A stretch of 40,411 nucleotides of DNA from Fibrobacter sp. (GCA_017503015.1 JAFVTX010000054.1:1-40411); one strand, 5' to 3'; shown: positions 31,150 through 39,613, numbered from the stretch's first letter. The notes: generated by a model from the letters alone, not told the origin. Program-made: numbers and translations.

Positions 31150-32634
31150 CTATTCCTTGTCTTTCTTGGAGTGGCAAGCGCACTCGCCGCCTTCGCAGGG
31201 GCAGTGGTAGCAGTCGCCGGTTTCGGCGTAGTCCTTGCCGGTCCAGCAGAAGGTGCAGAGCTGTTCGGCCGGGAGCCCGATGGCGTGTATCAGGTCGTCG
31301 ATACGCTGGAACGCAAGGGTCGTGAGGTTCAGCTTCTGGCGGATGTATTCCACCATGCCCTTGTAGGCATCGCTATCGGGGTCGGTGTACTTTTCCAAGT
31401 CCGGATTTTCGCCTTCCTGGTCGCGAATATAGCGGCGGGTAATCAGGTCGTACTCGTTCTTGCTGCGGGAGAAGTTGATGAACTTGCAGGGGAACACGAG
31501 AGGCGGGCAGGCGATACGCATGTGGGTTTCTTTACAGCCCAAGGAGTAGAGCTTTTGGGCCTGCTTGCCGAGCTGGGTGCCACGGACGATGGAGTCGTCG
31601 CAGAACACCAGGCGGCGGTCCTTGATGAGCCCCGGAATGGGGATGAGTTTCATGGAAGCCACGCGCTCGCGCTGTTTCTGGTCTTGGGGCATGAAGGAGC
31701 GGGCCCAGGTAGGCGTGTACTTAACGAAGGGGCGGGCGAACTTGATGCCGGCCTCGTGGGCGTAGCCCAGGGCGTGGGAGGTTCCGGAGTCGGGGATTCC
31801 GCAGGCGGCGTCGGCTTCGGTGGGAGTGCGCTTTGCAAGGGCGGAACCGCAGCGGTAGCGGGTCATTTCCACGTTGCGCCCTTCGTAGCAGGAGGCAGGG
31901 TAACCGTAATAGACCCAGAGGAAAGAGCAGATGGCCATCTTGTCGCCGGGCTTGACCAGCGTGGTGTCGCCATCGGGAGTGAGTTCCACGACTTCGCCCG
32001 GGCCCAGGTCGCGGACGTGCTCGTAGCCCAAGTTCTGGAGGGCGCAGCTCTCTTGCAGGGCAATCATGGCGCCGTCTTTTTTGCCCAGCACGATAGGCGT
32101 GCGGCCCCATCTGTCGCGGCTGGCGTAGAACTTGCCTTTTTCGTCCATCAAAAGAATGGAGCAGCTGCCCTTGACTTTTTCGTGGACATACTTGAGGCCA
32201 TCGACGATGGAATCCTGAGTAGCAATGAGGGCGGACACCACCTCGGTGGGCCCCACCATTCCACTGGTGGTGGAATACTGGAGCTGCATGCAGTTGTTCT
32301 TGAAAAGCTCGTTCTTGATTTCTTCGATATTCGTAATCAAGCCCACTGTCACGATGGCGAACGTACCGAGCTTGGAGGTCATGACCAGCGGCTGCGGGTC
32401 TGTATCCGAAATAACGCCAATGCCCATGTTGCCCGAGAAGGTGGCCAGGTCGTGCTCGAACTTGCTGCGGAAGGGAGTGTTCTGGATGTTGTGGATGGAG
32501 CGGTGGAAAGTTCCGTTGGATTTCAGCACCGCCATGCCGCCGCGATGCGTTCCGAGATGTGAATGGTAGTCGGTCCCGAAAAAGAGGTCGCTGACGCAAT
32601 CTTCTTTAGAAACCACTCCGCAAAAGCCACCCAT
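31150..32634 (-). CDS. purF: Amidophosphoribosyltransferase with Cys-rich C-terminal tail
   Basis: First step of purine synthesis: PRPP plus glutamine to phosphoribosylamine. 494 residues from ATG 32634, which has AAGGAG 7-8 bases upstream; a longer frame lacks a start signal. The N-terminal nucleophile is Cys5 after the short propeptide MGGF, within an Ntn-type glutaminase domain (SHLGTHRGGMAV, RDRWGRTPI). The PRPP loop is VFCDDSIVRGTQ. Cys in ICSFLWVYYGYPAS, LVFPCKF and LCTFCWTGK match the four ligands of the 4Fe-4S cluster in Bacillus PurF, so an oxygen-sensitive Fe-S enzyme is likely. After TGKDY, where most family members end, there is an extra tail with CYHCPC, ECACH and a Lys-rich end. 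The substrate-domain sequence is divergent, but the family is clear. Confidence 0.88.
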   Translation of the reverse strand: MGGFCGVVSKEDCVSDLFFGTDYHSHLGTHRGGMAVLKSNGTFHRSIHNIQNTPFRSKFEHDLATFSGNMGIGVISDTDPQPLVMTSKLGTFAIVTVGLITNIEEIKNELFKNNCMQLQYSTTSGMVGPTEVVSALIATQDSIVDGLKYVHEKVKGSCSILLMDEKGKFYASRDRWGRTPIVLGKKDGAMIALQESCALQNLGYEHVRDLGPGEVVELTPDGDTTLVKPGDKMAICSFLWVYYGYPASCYEGRNVEMTRYRCGSALAKRTPTEADAACGIPDSGTSHALGYAHEAGIKFARPFVKYTPTWARSFMPQDQKQRERVASMKLIPIPGLIKDRRLVFCDDSIVRGTQLGKQAQKLYSLGCKETHMRIACPPLVFPCKFINFSRSKNEYDLITRRYIRDQEGENPDLEKYTDPDSDAYKGMVEYIRQKLNLTTLAFQRIDDLIHAIGLPAEQLCTFCWTGKDYAETGDCYHCPCEGGECACHSKKDKE

Positions 32635-32729
32635 GTTGGACTCCTTGTCGTAAAAAAAGGGATTTTGTGCGGAAAAAATTAGAAAAAATGTCCAACCCAA
32701 AGGGACTTTCCTTTAAAAGCACTGTTTAC

Positions 32730-32737
32730 TATCTTTG
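32730..32737 (+). promoter_or_regulatory. TAnnTTTG promoter element before the lipoprotein gene
   Basis: TATCTTTG preceded by TTTAC (TTTACTATCTTTG), 31 bases before the ATG at 32769. Same pattern as the trpE leader and valS promoters. No clear -35. Confidence 0.5.
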
Positions 32738-32768
32738 TGACTGGAGATTCTTTTACAAGGAGCGGAAA

Positions 32769-33602
32769 ATGAAGAAACTCGTCCAGTTTTTTGCTATCGG
32801 CTTGATACTCATGGCGATAACGGCCTGCTCCCCCACTCTCCATTCTATGGGTGCGGCCTCCATGCCCGCTCCCGTGACCCACAGGGCCACCTCGGATAGC
32901 GCCGTTACCGAATTCGAAGTGGCGGCCTCCGGATTCTGGGCCCACAACGGCGACGCGGACAACATCAAGCAGATGAACGGCGGCGGCGGTAACGTGAGCG
33001 CCACCTACCGACTGGGCAAAATCTTTTTCATGAGCGCCGCAGTGGGTGGTTTCGGTGGCTCCCTCAAGTTCAGCTGCGATGAAGACGCCGACTGTAACGA
33101 CATAGTCACCTTTACTAACGAAGAGAAGACAAAAACCTACAGCATCAACGGGTCTGACAACTACAACGACTGGCTGAAAACCAGCGAAGGCAAAAAGTCC
33201 TACAGTTTCAGTAACATACAGGAACGCTTCTTGTTAGGCATCGATGCCAACCTGGGCAAGTACGTTATTCTGGGCGTGGCCGGCGGTATCCAGGCCTACC
33301 AGGGAGGCTCCGACTACGACGAAATCCGCGAAGAACTGGGCGACCTGGGCTACATCGACAACTCCGACGCGAAAAACGGGATAGCTCCCACATCAGCCTG
33401 GTGGATTGGCATGCGTTTCGGCAAGAACGGAAAGTTCGGGAACTTCACCATCGAATTCGACGATGTGTACAAGGGCACTATCGGCGACTGGGTCGGCGCC
33501 CGCAAGTACACCTACGCCCACCCCACCGGATTTTTCCTGGGGGTGACCGAAGGCGACCTGATTTCTTTGGGCGTGTTCGCGGGTAAGCAGTTCGTGTTCT
33601 AG
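32769..33602 (+). CDS. Lipoprotein, predicted outer-membrane-associated
   Basis: 277 residues. The start at 32769 gives the signal peptide MKKLVQFFAIGLILMAITAC with a lipobox Cys at 20 and has AAGGAGCGG just upstream; an open frame above it is spurious. The mature part is Gly- and aromatic-rich with alternating strands: NVSATYRLGKIFFMSAAVGGF, then VILGVAGGIQAYQGG, then WWIGMRFGKNG. It ends in GVFAGKQFVF, with a C-terminal Phe as in many outer-membrane beta proteins. A DEDADCND loop is acidic and contains a Cys pair. Divergent from purF; a TATCTTTG promoter element lies in the gap. No family is recognised. Confidence 0.78.
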   Translation: MKKLVQFFAIGLILMAITACSPTLHSMGAASMPAPVTHRATSDSAVTEFEVAASGFWAHNGDADNIKQMNGGGGNVSATYRLGKIFFMSAAVGGFGGSLKFSCDEDADCNDIVTFTNEEKTKTYSINGSDNYNDWLKTSEGKKSYSFSNIQERFLLGIDANLGKYVILGVAGGIQAYQGGSDYDEIREELGDLGYIDNSDAKNGIAPTSAWWIGMRFGKNGKFGNFTIEFDDVYKGTIGDWVGARKYTYAHPTGFFLGVTEGDLISLGVFAGKQFVF

Positions 33603-33628
33603 GAATTGCTCGGAAAGTTCAATGTAAG

Positions 33629-33652
33629 CGTGTCTTTGGGGCGCGTTTTTTT
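33629..33652 (+). terminator. Probable terminator of the lipoprotein gene
   Basis: CGTGTC, 5-base loop, GGCGCG (two G-T pairs), then seven T. Confidence 0.6.
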
Positions 33653-33668
33653 GTAAATTATCCGACAG

Positions 33669-35009
33669 TTACCGGTTCACTTTCCAGTGACCACCCTTGT
33701 CAGGGCCTATCCGACGGATAAGCCCTTTTTGTTGCAGTTTCTTTATGTTCTCTTTCGTTTTTCTAAGCGAAATTCCTAGAATTTTTGCAAGACCAATTGC
33801 CGTAACAAAGGGATTTTTCTCCATTTCTCTTATTATTATAGCCTGATTTTCAGTGACCTTTTCAGTGACCTTTTCAGTGACCTTTTCAGGCCGTTTATCA
33901 GAAGCATCCAATTGAGGAATTTTGAATTCCAGCATTACATCGCAAGGATGCACCGTATATTCCGTCTTTACGCCATAATCGGCACAAAGCTTGCACATAT
34001 TCTCGATTCCACGTCCCCAGGCTTCCACATAGCCAGCCCTAAAGAACGCATTCGCAATCTTAGGGTTGTATTGTTCTGAACGGTGTCGCTGCATAAGCGT
34101 TTCAGCTGTCCAATTTGCAGGAAAAACACAATCATTGCTGATTAGTACGAGATCTTCATGTATTCGTATTTGGATTTGCACCCCAGAATCGTAATTAGAA
34201 TGCATCAACGCATTGAATACGGCTTCGCGCATGGCATCCTTAGGAATCGGATAACGCTCCACACGAATCAAGCCATCATAACTGATACGAGCCTTAAAAT
34301 ACTTGAGATATATGAGTTCAACAACCCTGTCTGCCTGAATAAATAACGACCCGTAAATTTCATCCTGATATTGCAAATCAGGACCATCACCAAAGAAACC
34401 TATTTTCACATAAGCACCGCCAAACCATCTTTCCGGTTTGCGATGAAAAAGCAGAACCGCAGCCCGAGTCAATTTTCCATTCTCGGTCAAATTCAAATTG
34501 TCGAGCAGTTCTTCATTCGTCATCGCCAAATCCTGCGCAGTCATTCTGCCGGATTTCTTTGCCTCACGACGAAAAATGTCGAAGCTTTCCTTGTCCAAAT
34601 CCCTAAATTCAACACCATCAACAGGCATAGCATCCCATTTTGTCCGGGTCCTGTCCAACAAAAAATGCGTAAGAGCAGGCCCCTGCAAAAGCTGCTTTGT
34701 ACTTCCGCTTCTATAGTGATATTCTCCCCTGTAATTTATGGGTTCAGAACTGGCAGGAACCGATATTTCAATGTATTCCTTTGAATCTGCAGAAAGCAAA
34801 TTCACATCAACAAGCATGCCTAACGATTCCCTAATCTTGTTCGGGATATCTTCCATGAGCCTTTTGGCGTTCAGCACACCGCATACTTGTCCATCGTCGC
34901 TGACGCCGATATACAACTTGCCGCCCTGCGCATTGGCAAAGCCGCAAATCCACTTGAGATATTCATCCCTCCACGACGACTTGTATTCGATATTTTGACT
35001 TTCTGGCAT
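33669..35009 (-). CDS. AlbA_2/Schlafen-type domain protein with HATPase_c_4 and winged helix
   Basis: 446 residues, a putative ATP-binding transcriptional regulator (COG2865-like architecture). Residues 1-120 are an AlbA_2 (Schlafen-AAA_4) domain: ESQNIEYKSSW, GFANAQGGKLYIGV.DDG, and YHYRSGS. Residues about 250-350 hold the HATPase_c_4 region with REAVFNALMHSNY and EAWGRGIENM. The C-terminal 55 residues form a winged helix (AIGLAKILGISLRKTKENIKKL). Between the last two is the repeat EKVTEKVTEKVTE (about 373-387), encoded by a 12-base tandem repeat. AGAGAGG precedes the ATG by 6 bases. AT-rich, and co-oriented with the NYN gene 185 bases upstream, from which a terminator separates it. Confidence 0.83.
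   Translation of the reverse strand: MPESQNIEYKSSWRDEYLKWICGFANAQGGKLYIGVSDDGQVCGVLNAKRLMEDIPNKIRESLGMLVDVNLLSADSKEYIEISVPASSEPINYRGEYHYRSGSTKQLLQGPALTHFLLDRTRTKWDAMPVDGVEFRDLDKESFDIFRREAKKSGRMTAQDLAMTNEELLDNLNLTENGKLTRAAVLLFHRKPERWFGGAYVKIGFFGDGPDLQYQDEIYGSLFIQADRVVELIYLKYFKARISYDGLIRVERYPIPKDAMREAVFNALMHSNYDSGVQIQIRIHEDLVLISNDCVFPANWTAETLMQRHRSEQYNPKIANAFFRAGYVEAWGRGIENMCKLCADYGVKTEYTVHPCDVMLEFKIPQLDASDKRPEKVTEKVTEKVTENQAIIIREMEKNPFVTAIGLAKILGISLRKTKENIKKLQQKGLIRRIGPDKGGHWKVNR
33847..33890. repeat. 12-base tandem repeat inside the AlbA_2 gene
   Basis: Three copies of TTTTCAGTGACC plus eight bases of a fourth, coding for the KVTE repeat. The unit length keeps the frame, so copy number could vary without breaking the protein. 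Confidence 0.9.
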
Positions 35010-35063
35010 TTTGCACCTCTCTTTTTGATGTTAGAGGCGTTTTCGCAGAAACCGAAAGCTGAT

Positions 35064-35104
35064 TAAAACGAAAACGCACCTCGCCATTTGTAAAGCGAGA
35101 TGCG
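35064..35104 (-). terminator. Terminator of the NYN/OST-HTH gene
   Basis: Minus strand: CGCATCTCGC, 10-base loop, GCGAGGTGCG (one mismatch), then TTTTCGTTTT. Confidence 0.75.
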
Positions 35105-35194
35105 TCGGGCATTAATGTACCTAATATCCCTAATATTGGCAAGGGGTGTAAGGAAATTTTACAAAGGGAAGGAATTTATCGCAACATTCATTTT

Positions 35195-36361
35195 CTATTC
35201 TATAACACCACGATATGCCGACAAGAGAGAATGAACTTCATCATCAGTCGTATACCGACCATAAAGCAGTGCTTTTATTTCTGACTCCTTGGCTTTAAAG
35301 CCCGCGTCTTTCAATCCGGCCGCCAAACGATCAAGCATAGCCTTATCTATTTCGTACCAGTATTTATTATTCTTTTCAATCTTCCAAAGTTTTTCTTCTT
35401 CTGTACCATTAATTTTCACCAACTTTGCTTTATAAAAAATTCCTAGGACTCGATTAATAATTCCACTAGTCGTTCCAATCATATTCTTTGATGTAATTTC
35501 CTGCACAAGAGCCTGCTTGCTCTTTGATTTCTGCGCGGTTTTATCACAAACCAACTTAAATATTTTACGTAAAGTCGCCTTCGGAAAAACATCCCACCCT
35601 TTCTTCTTCAAAATTTTCGCCAAAGTCATTTGTGCATCTTCTTGCACATTCACTTTCTTCTTGACTAGTGACACAACAAGAGTCCCATTCCCGTCATCTT
35701 TTATTTCCGCAAAATCAGTAGCATTTACAAAATCCTTGAATGTTTTAAATCCAAGTCGTTTTTCACTGAAAGCGTTGTCCCGTTCCAACATTTTAGACTT
35801 AAGCGCAGACAAGTGAATAGAGCCGTCTTCTTCTTGCAAAATAGATTGAAGAATGTCTATAAAATCAATTTTTTCCGAAACGAGCATACTATTACGTTCG
35901 GTTTCGTCAGCATTTTCCTCATCGGCATTATCCGTGTAGATATACCTTGAGCAAGAATTCTTAACACATTCGCTGAGCGGGGATTTCGGACCAACACCTA
36001 TCACGTCCTTTCCTTGTTCACGTAGTTTACGGAATAACGGAGAAAAATCAGAATCACCAGTTGCAAGCACAATCCACTGGGCCTGCGATTCAATCGCCAC
36101 TTCCATGGTATCAACAGTCATTTTAATATCTGTAGAATTTTTCCCACTGACAGGATGGAATGTATGTATCAGTTCAAACCCATTTTCATTCAGCACAGAC
36201 TGCAACGGGGCCAACTGCGTAGTAGACCACTTGCCATACGCCTTGCGTACGACTACTTGTCCCAGGGAACGCAGTTCTTCCATCAGGGTTTCAACACCGC
36301 CGTTCTTTACCCAAGAGGTCAAGTTTTCCGCATCAATGAAAATTGCAACGTGATTAGACAT
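35195..36361 (-). CDS. NYN-domain putative ribonuclease with OST-HTH/LOTUS domain
   Basis: 388 residues. Residues 1-140 form a NYN (PIN-like) nuclease domain: [10 protein letters not shown] with Asp10, [11 protein letters not shown] with Asp78, and [11 protein letters not shown] with Asp103 and Asp105. These are the acidic metal-binding residues expected of an active RNase, followed by the GKDVIGVG strand. Residues about 165-235 look like an OST-HTH (LOTUS) RNA-binding domain ([22 protein letters not shown], then GFKTFKDFV). The C-terminal part holds two further helical segments that may be additional degenerate HTH units ([38 protein letters not shown]). NYN plus OST-HTH proteins occur widely in bacteria and are thought to act on RNA; the target is unknown. 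AT-rich, with a repeat cluster upstream. Confidence 0.85.
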   Translation of the reverse strand: MSNHVAIFIDAENLTSWVKNGGVETLMEELRSLGQVVVRKAYGKWSTTQLAPLQSVLNENGFELIHTFHPVSGKNSTDIKMTVDTMEVAIESQAQWIVLATGDSDFSPLFRKLREQGKDVIGVGPKSPLSECVKNSCSRYIYTDNADEENADETERNSMLVSEKIDFIDILQSILQEEDGSIHLSALKSKMLERDNAFSEKRLGFKTFKDFVNATDFAEIKDDGNGTLVVSLVKKKVNVQEDAQMTLAKILKKKGWDVFPKATLRKIFKLVCDKTAQKSKSKQALVQEITSKNMIGTTSGIINRVLGIFYKAKLVKINGTEEEKLWKIEKNNKYWYEIDKAMLDRLAAGLKDAGFKAKESEIKALLYGRYTTDDEVHSLLSAYRGVIE

Positions 36362-36425
36362 TCACTTTACCTATTTTTTTACAGGATTCCTTTTTTAAAT
36401 CTACAAAAAGAATGGGGTTTTAGGG

Positions 36426-36540
36426 GCGGAGCCCCACCTTGGTGGCCATGCGCACTAAGCACTTCCCCAAAGAGGATAACTCTACTATGGCAACAAGTTG
36501 CCAAGTATCGTATAAAAGCGCTAAGTGCTGTCCGCCCTAG
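36426..36540. repeat. Long composite repeat, copy 1
   Basis: Begins GGAGCCCCACCTTGGTGGCC and ATGCGCACTAAG, contains about 65 bases of unique sequence, and ends CTAAGTGCTGTCCGCCC. The ends match copy 2 at 36642-36719. Confidence 0.7.
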
Positions 36541-36564
36541 GCGAAGGGGTAGCGGAAGACGAAG

Positions 36565-36591
36565 GGAGATCCCCGCCTTCGCGGGGATGAC
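36565..36591. repeat. Palindromic intergenic repeat
   Basis: GGAGATCCCCGC, CTTC, GCGGGGATGAC. Same family as 4539-4565. Confidence 0.88.
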
Positions 36592-36641
36592 TTTCGGCTG
36601 GAGCGAGGGGAAGGCCTTCCCCTTTTTAATAAAAAAACAAG

Positions 36642-36719
36642 GGAGATTCCCACCATGGTGGCCATGCGCACTAAAAGCAAAGCTTTAAGTGCTGTCCGCC
36701 CGGTCAAGCCGGGAATGAC
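36642..36719. repeat. Composite repeat, copy 2, split palindrome
   Basis: GGAGATTCCC and GGGAATGAC are the two halves of a normal palindromic repeat, but 59 bases lie between them. Those bases include CACCATGGTGGCCATGCGCA and TAAGTGCTGTCCGCCC, both shared with copy 1 at 36426-36540. The gap 36362-36751 holds no gene. Confidence 0.75.
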
Positions 36720-36735
36720 AATAGGGGCATTTTAC

Positions 36736-36743
36736 TAAATTTG
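36736..36743 (+). promoter_or_regulatory. TAnnTTTG promoter element before valS
   Basis: TAAATTTG, preceded by TTTAC and followed by TGCCCACT then ATG. Only 8 bases separate the element from the start codon. Confidence 0.55.
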
Positions 36744-36751
36744 TGCCCACT

Positions 36752-39499
36752 ATGGAAACTCGTTACAATTCTAAAGATGTGGAAGCCCGATGGCATAAGA
36801 CCTGGGCTGAGAATAACAGTTTTGCACCCAGCGGAAAGGGCGAACCGTTCTCGGTCGTGATTCCGCCCCCGAACGTTACCGGCGCGCTCCATCTGGGACA
36901 CGCGCTCAACGATACGCTCCAAGATATTTTGGTACGCTACCGCCGTAAGACGGGCCGCGACACGCTGTGGATTCCGGGTACGGACCACGCGGGCATCGCC
37001 ACGCAGGCCGTGGTCGAAAAGCGCCTTTTCCAGGACGAACACAAGACCCGCCACGACATTGGCCGCGATGCGCTGGTGGAACGCATCTGGAAGTGGAAGG
37101 ACGAATACGAAGCCCGCATCACGAAGCAGCTCAAGAGCCTGGGCGTCAGCTGCGACTGGAGCCGTCAGCGCTTCACGCTGGACCCGGTCTGCGCAAAGGC
37201 CGTGCGCCACGCCTTCTTCAACCTGTTCAAGAAGGGCCTCATCTACCGCGGCAAGCGCCTGGTGAACTGGGATACCAAGCTCCAGACCGCCGTCGCCGAC
37301 GACGAAATCTACTACGAACACGTGAAGGGCCACTTCTGGACGTTCAAGTACCCCCTGGCCGACGGTTCGGGATTTATCCCCGTTTCGACCACCCGTCCGG
37401 AAACCATCATGGGCGATACCGCCCTCGCCGTGCACCCCAACGACGAACGCTACGCGCAGTTCATCGGCAAGATGCTCAAGGTGCCCTTCGTTGACCGCGA
37501 AATTCCGGTGATTGCCGATGCTATCTTGGTGGACAAGGACTTCGGTACGGGTTCCGTGAAGGTGACGCCCGCACATGACCCGAACGACTATGCGACGGGT
37601 CTTCGCCACAAGCTCCCGATGATCAACATCATGAACGATGACGGCAGCTTGAACGAAAACGCCGGCAAGTTCCAGGGCCTCAAGGGCCAGGCCGCACGCG
37701 ATGCCGTGGTGGCAGGGCTTGAAGAACTCGGACTCCTCATCAAGGTGGAAGACCACGAAATGGACGTGGGTCACTCCGACCGTTCCAAGACTGTGATCGA
37801 GCCGTACCTCAGCGACCAGTGGTTCGTGAAGATGGACGTGCTCGCCGAAAACGCGATGAACGCAGTGAAGTCGGGCGAAATCAAGATTATCCCCGAACGC
37901 TACGCCAACAAGTATCTGGACTGGCTTGCCGAAAAGCGCGACTGGTGCATCAGCCGCCAGCTCTGGTGGGGCCACCGCATTCCCATTTGGCACACCGACG
38001 CTAGCGAAGACGAACTGAAGGCCGCATTTGCGGGCCGCGACGACATCTACTTCTACAAGGCCGAAAACGGCGGCTACCTGGTGTGCAGCCAGGAAGAAGA
38101 CCTGAAGTCTGACGCCGTGCCGGGTCACGAACTCAAGCAGGAAGAAGACGTGCTCGACACGTGGTTCTCCAGTGGACTCTGGCCGCATTCTACCATGGGC
38201 TGGCCGGGAAACACCGACACGCTCAAGCGCTACTACCCCACCAGCGTGCTCGTGACGAGCCGCGACATCATTACGCTGTGGGTCGCCCGCATGGTGCTCT
38301 TCAGCCAAGAGAACATGGGTACGGTCCCGTTCCACACGGTGTATATTCACCCGAAGATTCTGGACGGCAATGGTCAAACCATGAGCAAGTCCAAGGGCAA
38401 CGGCGTGGACCCGATGGATATCGAAGAGAAATACGGCACCGACGCTCTGCGTTTTGTGATGGCAAGCCTCTGCACCGACAACCAGGACGTGCGCCTGCCG
38501 GTGAAAAAGGAAAAGCAGCCGGATGGCCGCGAAATCAACACCAGCGAAAAGTTCGAAATCGGCCGTAACTTCAGCAACAAGCTGTGGAACGCCTGCCGCT
38601 TCCTTTACCCGCAGCTCGAACAGGCCGGTGCGCTTGCTGCCGAACTCCCGATGGACAAGAGCTTGTTCGCTCTCGAAGACAAGTGGATTCTTAGCCGCCT
38701 GCAGACGACCATCAAGGACGCCACCCGCATGCTCGAAGAATACCACTTCGCCGAACTCGCCGGGTTCCTGTACCGCTTCGTGTGGGACGACGTGTGCTCC
38801 AGCTACTTGGAAATCAAGAAGTCCGTGATCAACAGCGAAACGCTCACCGCCGAGAAGAAGAACGCCATGGCCATCCTCAGCTACGTGCTGAAGAACGTGC
38901 TCGACCTGCTCCACCCGGTGATGCCGTTCATTACCGAAGAGCTCAACAGCATCCTGTTCCAGGGCAGCGAAATGGTGATCAGCCGCGCATGGCCCAAGGC
39001 CGACGAATCGCTCATTGACGCAAAGATCGAAGCCGCATTCGACCAGGCATTTGCCGTGGTGGAAAGCGTGCGTGGCGTGCGTGGCCGCTACAACGTGAGC
39101 CCCGCCACCAAGCTGAACGCCGTGGTGAGCGTCGACGACGCCGCAACGGAAGCCAGCGTGAAGGACTGCATGGCAATCATCACCGAACTTTCGGGTCTTT
39201 CTGACCTGAGCGTCGCCGTGAAGGCCGTGAAGCCGAAGTTCAGCGCCAGCGCCGTGGTACCCGGTGGCGAACTCTACATCCCGCTGGAAGGTATCCTCGA
39301 CCCGGCTGCAGAAATCGCCCGCCTCGAAAAGGAAATCGAGAAGGCCAAAGCATTCGCCGCTTCGATTGAACGCAAACTCTCGAACGAAAAGTTTGTGAGC
39401 GGCGCCCCCGAAGCAGTTGTGAACGCCGAACGCACCAAGCTCGCGACGCAGCAGGACATTATTGCGAAGAATGAGGCTGCGCTGAAGGAACTGAAGTGA
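36752..39499 (+). CDS. valS: Valyl-tRNA synthetase
   Basis: Class I aminoacyl-tRNA synthetase charging tRNA-Val. 915 residues, normal length. PPPNVTGALHLGH holds the HIGH-type motif at 47-50. The editing domain has STTRPETIMGDTALAVHP and GTGSVKVTPAHDPND. RDWCISRQLWWGHRIPIWH follows, then TMSKSKGNGVDP with the KMSKS-type motif at 544-547. The C-terminal 60 residues form the arm-like coiled coil seen in ValRS (EIARLEKEIEKAKAF). The ATG at 36752 is chosen over a GTG three codons upstream, which would overlap the -10 element. No Shine-Dalgarno is present and the -10-like TAAATTTG ends 8 bases before the ATG, so the message may be leaderless. A strong terminator follows at 39577. Confidence 0.96.
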   Translation: METRYNSKDVEARWHKTWAENNSFAPSGKGEPFSVVIPPPNVTGALHLGHALNDTLQDILVRYRRKTGRDTLWIPGTDHAGIATQAVVEKRLFQDEHKTRHDIGRDALVERIWKWKDEYEARITKQLKSLGVSCDWSRQRFTLDPVCAKAVRHAFFNLFKKGLIYRGKRLVNWDTKLQTAVADDEIYYEHVKGHFWTFKYPLADGSGFIPVSTTRPETIMGDTALAVHPNDERYAQFIGKMLKVPFVDREIPVIADAILVDKDFGTGSVKVTPAHDPNDYATGLRHKLPMINIMNDDGSLNENAGKFQGLKGQAARDAVVAGLEELGLLIKVEDHEMDVGHSDRSKTVIEPYLSDQWFVKMDVLAENAMNAVKSGEIKIIPERYANKYLDWLAEKRDWCISRQLWWGHRIPIWHTDASEDELKAAFAGRDDIYFYKAENGGYLVCSQEEDLKSDAVPGHELKQEEDVLDTWFSSGLWPHSTMGWPGNTDTLKRYYPTSVLVTSRDIITLWVARMVLFSQENMGTVPFHTVYIHPKILDGNGQTMSKSKGNGVDPMDIEEKYGTDALRFVMASLCTDNQDVRLPVKKEKQPDGREINTSEKFEIGRNFSNKLWNACRFLYPQLEQAGALAAELPMDKSLFALEDKWILSRLQTTIKDATRMLEEYHFAELAGFLYRFVWDDVCSSYLEIKKSVINSETLTAEKKNAMAILSYVLKNVLDLLHPVMPFITEELNSILFQGSEMVISRAWPKADESLIDAKIEAAFDQAFAVVESVRGVRGRYNVSPATKLNAVVSVDDAATEASVKDCMAIITELSGLSDLSVAVKAVKPKFSASAVVPGGELYIPLEGILDPAAEIARLEKEIEKAKAFAASIERKLSNEKFVSGAPEAVVNAERTKLATQQDIIAKNEAALKELK

Positions 39500-39522
39500 C
39501 ACAAGCCGCAAACGCGGATTGT

Positions 39523-39566
39523 GTCATCCTGAGCGGAGAGGCGCAAGCCTCGTAGTCAAAGGATCT
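39523..39566. repeat. Intergenic repeat, TCATCCTGAG...AGGATCT type
   Basis: Starts TCATCCTGAGCGGAGAGG and ends GTAGTCAAAGGATCT. This is a mirror-like element of the class seen at 31051-31099 (GATCCTTCGA...CTCAGGATGA). Confidence 0.65.
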
Positions 39567-39576
39567 AAAAAGCATT

Positions 39577-39607
39577 AAGAGGTGTTCTTAGAACACCTCT
39601 TTTTTTT
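39577..39607 (+). terminator. Terminator of valS
   Basis: Perfect 11 bp stem AAGAGGTGTTC / GAACACCTCTT, loop TTA, followed by six more T. It sits 7 bases before the stop of the convergent toxin gene. Confidence 0.92.
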
Positions 39608-39613
39608 GTCAAC

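Noticed and set aside
36155-36688. 177-residue plus-strand ORF between the NYN gene and valS
   Set aside because: It starts inside the NYN gene antisense and runs through the palindromic repeat cluster. Its product is repeat translation such as FRGGAPPWW.
36704-39511. 935-residue open frame on the minus strand opposite valS
   Set aside because: It is a shadow of a GC-rich third-position codon pattern. valS has all its motifs on the plus strand, and the antisense product is His/Val-rich with no domain.
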